From the NCBI GenBank assembly GCA_003164255.1, contig PLST01000591.1, positions 1-6,415 on the forward strand: a stretch of 6,415 nucleotides of DNA. Direction: 5' to 3'. This DNA comes from Acidobacteriaceae bacterium. GTDB taxonomy: Bacteria; Acidobacteriota; Terriglobia; Terriglobales; Acidobacteriaceae. Positions 5,597-6,415 of the stretch are shown here, in pieces. Position numbers and translations under genes: made by a program. Position 1 is the stretch's first letter. The number at the start of each line of letters is the position of its first letter. The notes beneath the pieces were generated by a model. It was not told the DNA's origin. It did not search any database and was given only the letters and a program-made list of their open reading frames with translations.

Positions 5597-6067
5597 ATGT
5601 ATCAAGAATGCCGCCACATCATGCCAAGCGGAAACCGTTGCCACTCACCGGCCCTGTCCGGCACCAATTTCTGCTACTTCCATACCCGCCTCCATACCAA
5701 GGTCAAAGACCACACCTCCAAATTCGAGGAATCGGTCACCATCCCCGTACTGGAGAACCGAACCTCGATTCAACTCGCGCTCTCCCAGGTGCTCAATGCG
5801 TTCGGCTCCAAAAAACTCGACACGCGGCAGGCCTACACCCTTCTCTACGGCCTCCAGATTGCCTCGCAGAATATCGGGGACAAAGACCTCCAGTCTTACG
5901 GCGCAGTGGAGTCCGTCTCCTCCAGCGAAGATGGCGATGAACTGGCCCCTGAAGAGCACGTCTGCGGGGACGAGGATGATTGCAACACCTGTCCCTATGC
6001 CGACACATGCGACAAATGGGCCTGGAAAGAGCCCGACGAGGAAGAGGAAGAAGACGAAGAAGAGTAG
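5597..6067 (+). CDS. Small Cys-motif protein with acidic tail, function unknown
   Basis: A 156-residue soluble protein, with no signal peptide or membrane segment. Residues 5-29 carry C5, C15, C26 and H29 (the last in CYFHTR), a Cys3His set that probably binds zinc. Residues about 56-93 form a predicted helical core, TSIQLALSQVLNAFGS followed by LDTRQAYTLLYGLQIA. Residues 123-138 hold a second cluster, C123, C129, C132 and C138 (Cx5Cx2Cx5C), which could bind a second metal. The last dozen residues are almost all Glu/Asp. Small proteins with the same N-terminal Cys/His pattern and the QLALSQVLNA...LLYGLQ helix recur in acidobacterial genomes in my recollection, with no assigned function. The start is supported by AGGAG and the coding content by coherent motifs. 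It is divergent from the flagellin gene and convergent with the oxidoreductase gene. Nucleic-acid or protein binding is a guess from the metal motifs. Confidence 0.85.
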   Translation: MYQECRHIMPSGNRCHSPALSGTNFCYFHTRLHTKVKDHTSKFEESVTIPVLENRTSIQLALSQVLNAFGSKKLDTRQAYTLLYGLQIASQNIGDKDLQSYGAVESVSSSEDGDELAPEEHVCGDEDDCNTCPYADTCDKWAWKEPDEEEEEDEEE

Positions 6068-6082
6068 GACCAGCTCGCCCCG

Positions 6083-6415
6083 TTAACCCGCCTTCGGCGG
6101 CCTCCCCACCGCCGAAACAAGATTTTTCTTGAGCGCCACCGAAGCCGAAATCGCCCCGCCGTAGAGCGCTCCCACAATGCCCAGGCTCGCCACATCCTGC
6201 CCCGTCAAGTAAAGCCCCTTTACTGGAGTCCGCGCCCCAAGCTCTCGCATTAAAAATCGTTCCGGAGTCGCGCTGATCCCGTAAATCTCACCGCTTTCAT
6301 AATTGGCAAAATGCCGCGTCGTCACTGGCGTCGACAGCTCCGCGACCTCAATATGCGCAACCGCCGAAGGAACCTGCCGTTCCACCTCGGCCCGCAGCCG
6401 CGCCGCCAATTGTTG
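6083..6415 (-). CDS. FAD-dependent oxidoreductase, phytoene desaturase / retinol 13,14-reductase-like (C-terminal fragment)
   Basis: The last 110 codons of a gene whose 5' part is beyond the window. The frame is open to the edge, so the TTG at 6407-6409 is an internal Leu, not a start. ELSTPVTTRHF (fragment residues 26-36) and GLYLTGQDVASLGIVGALYGG (67-87) are the C-terminal signature of CrtI/retinol-saturase-like flavoproteins, where the GxYLTGQDV segment closes the FAD site. Such enzymes saturate or desaturate polyene or isoprenoid chains, and full-length members are about 500 residues. The substrate cannot be told from this fragment. The gene converges on the Cys-motif gene with 15 bases between the two stops. 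Confidence 0.85.
   Translation of the reverse strand, partial: QQLAARLRAEVERQVPSAVAHIEVAELSTPVTTRHFANYESGEIYGISATPERFLMRELGARTPVKGLYLTGQDVASLGIVGALYGGAISASVALKKNLVSAVGRPPKAG
6093..6127 (+). terminator. Possible terminator of the Cys-motif gene, inside the 3' end of the convergent gene
   Basis: TTCGGCGG (6093-6100) and CCGCCGAA (6109-6116) form a perfect 8-bp GC-rich stem with an 8-base loop. After six bases comes TTTTT (6123-6127). The spacer before the T-run is long for a classic terminator. An alternative smaller hairpin, CCGCC-TTC-GGCGG, shares the left arm. It overlaps the last codons of the oxidoreductase gene. Confidence 0.35.

Noticed and set aside
5645..5959. Minus-strand frame of 104 codons antisense to the Cys-motif gene
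   Set aside because: The plus-strand gene has a clear ribosome site and coherent Cys motifs. The antisense frame has neither.

Overview
The window looks like a piece of an acidobacterial chromosome (Acidobacteriota, probably the Terriglobia/Acidobacteriaceae side). I infer this from three things: the style of the flagellin N-terminus, a small Cys-motif protein of a type I associate with that phylum, and intergenic hairpins built on GCTTTAGC, which resemble dispersed repeats of acidobacterial genomes. No rRNA or housekeeping gene is present to confirm it.

Layout. Positions 1-495 hold no credible gene and carry several inverted repeats. Positions 496-4794 (minus strand) are one uninterrupted gene for a giant flagellin of about 1430 residues. 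Its D0/D1 ends are canonical, but the middle is greatly enlarged and made of repeated flagellin-IN-like modules, a Gly/Ser spacer and an Asp/Trp-containing segment. Positions 4795-5596 (about 800 bases) lie between the divergent flagellin gene and a small plus-strand gene. This gap is unusually rich in inverted repeats, including a 194-bp foldback with perfect 14-bp terminal inverted repeats that looks like a MITE. Positions 5597-6067 (plus) encode a 156-residue protein with two Cys clusters and a poly-acidic tail, function unknown. Positions 6083-6415 (minus) are the 3' end of a FAD-dependent phytoene-desaturase/retinol-saturase-like oxidoreductase cut by the window edge.

How the genes relate. 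The flagellin stands alone, with no chaperone, cap, FlaG or regulator gene beside it, so it is probably a separately transcribed filament gene driven from the structured upstream gap. The two genes on the right converge, 15 bases apart, and share no visible role with the flagellin. The points most worth a second look are the modular architecture of the flagellin (an A-B unit of about 220 residues that appears duplicated) and the MITE-like foldback upstream.
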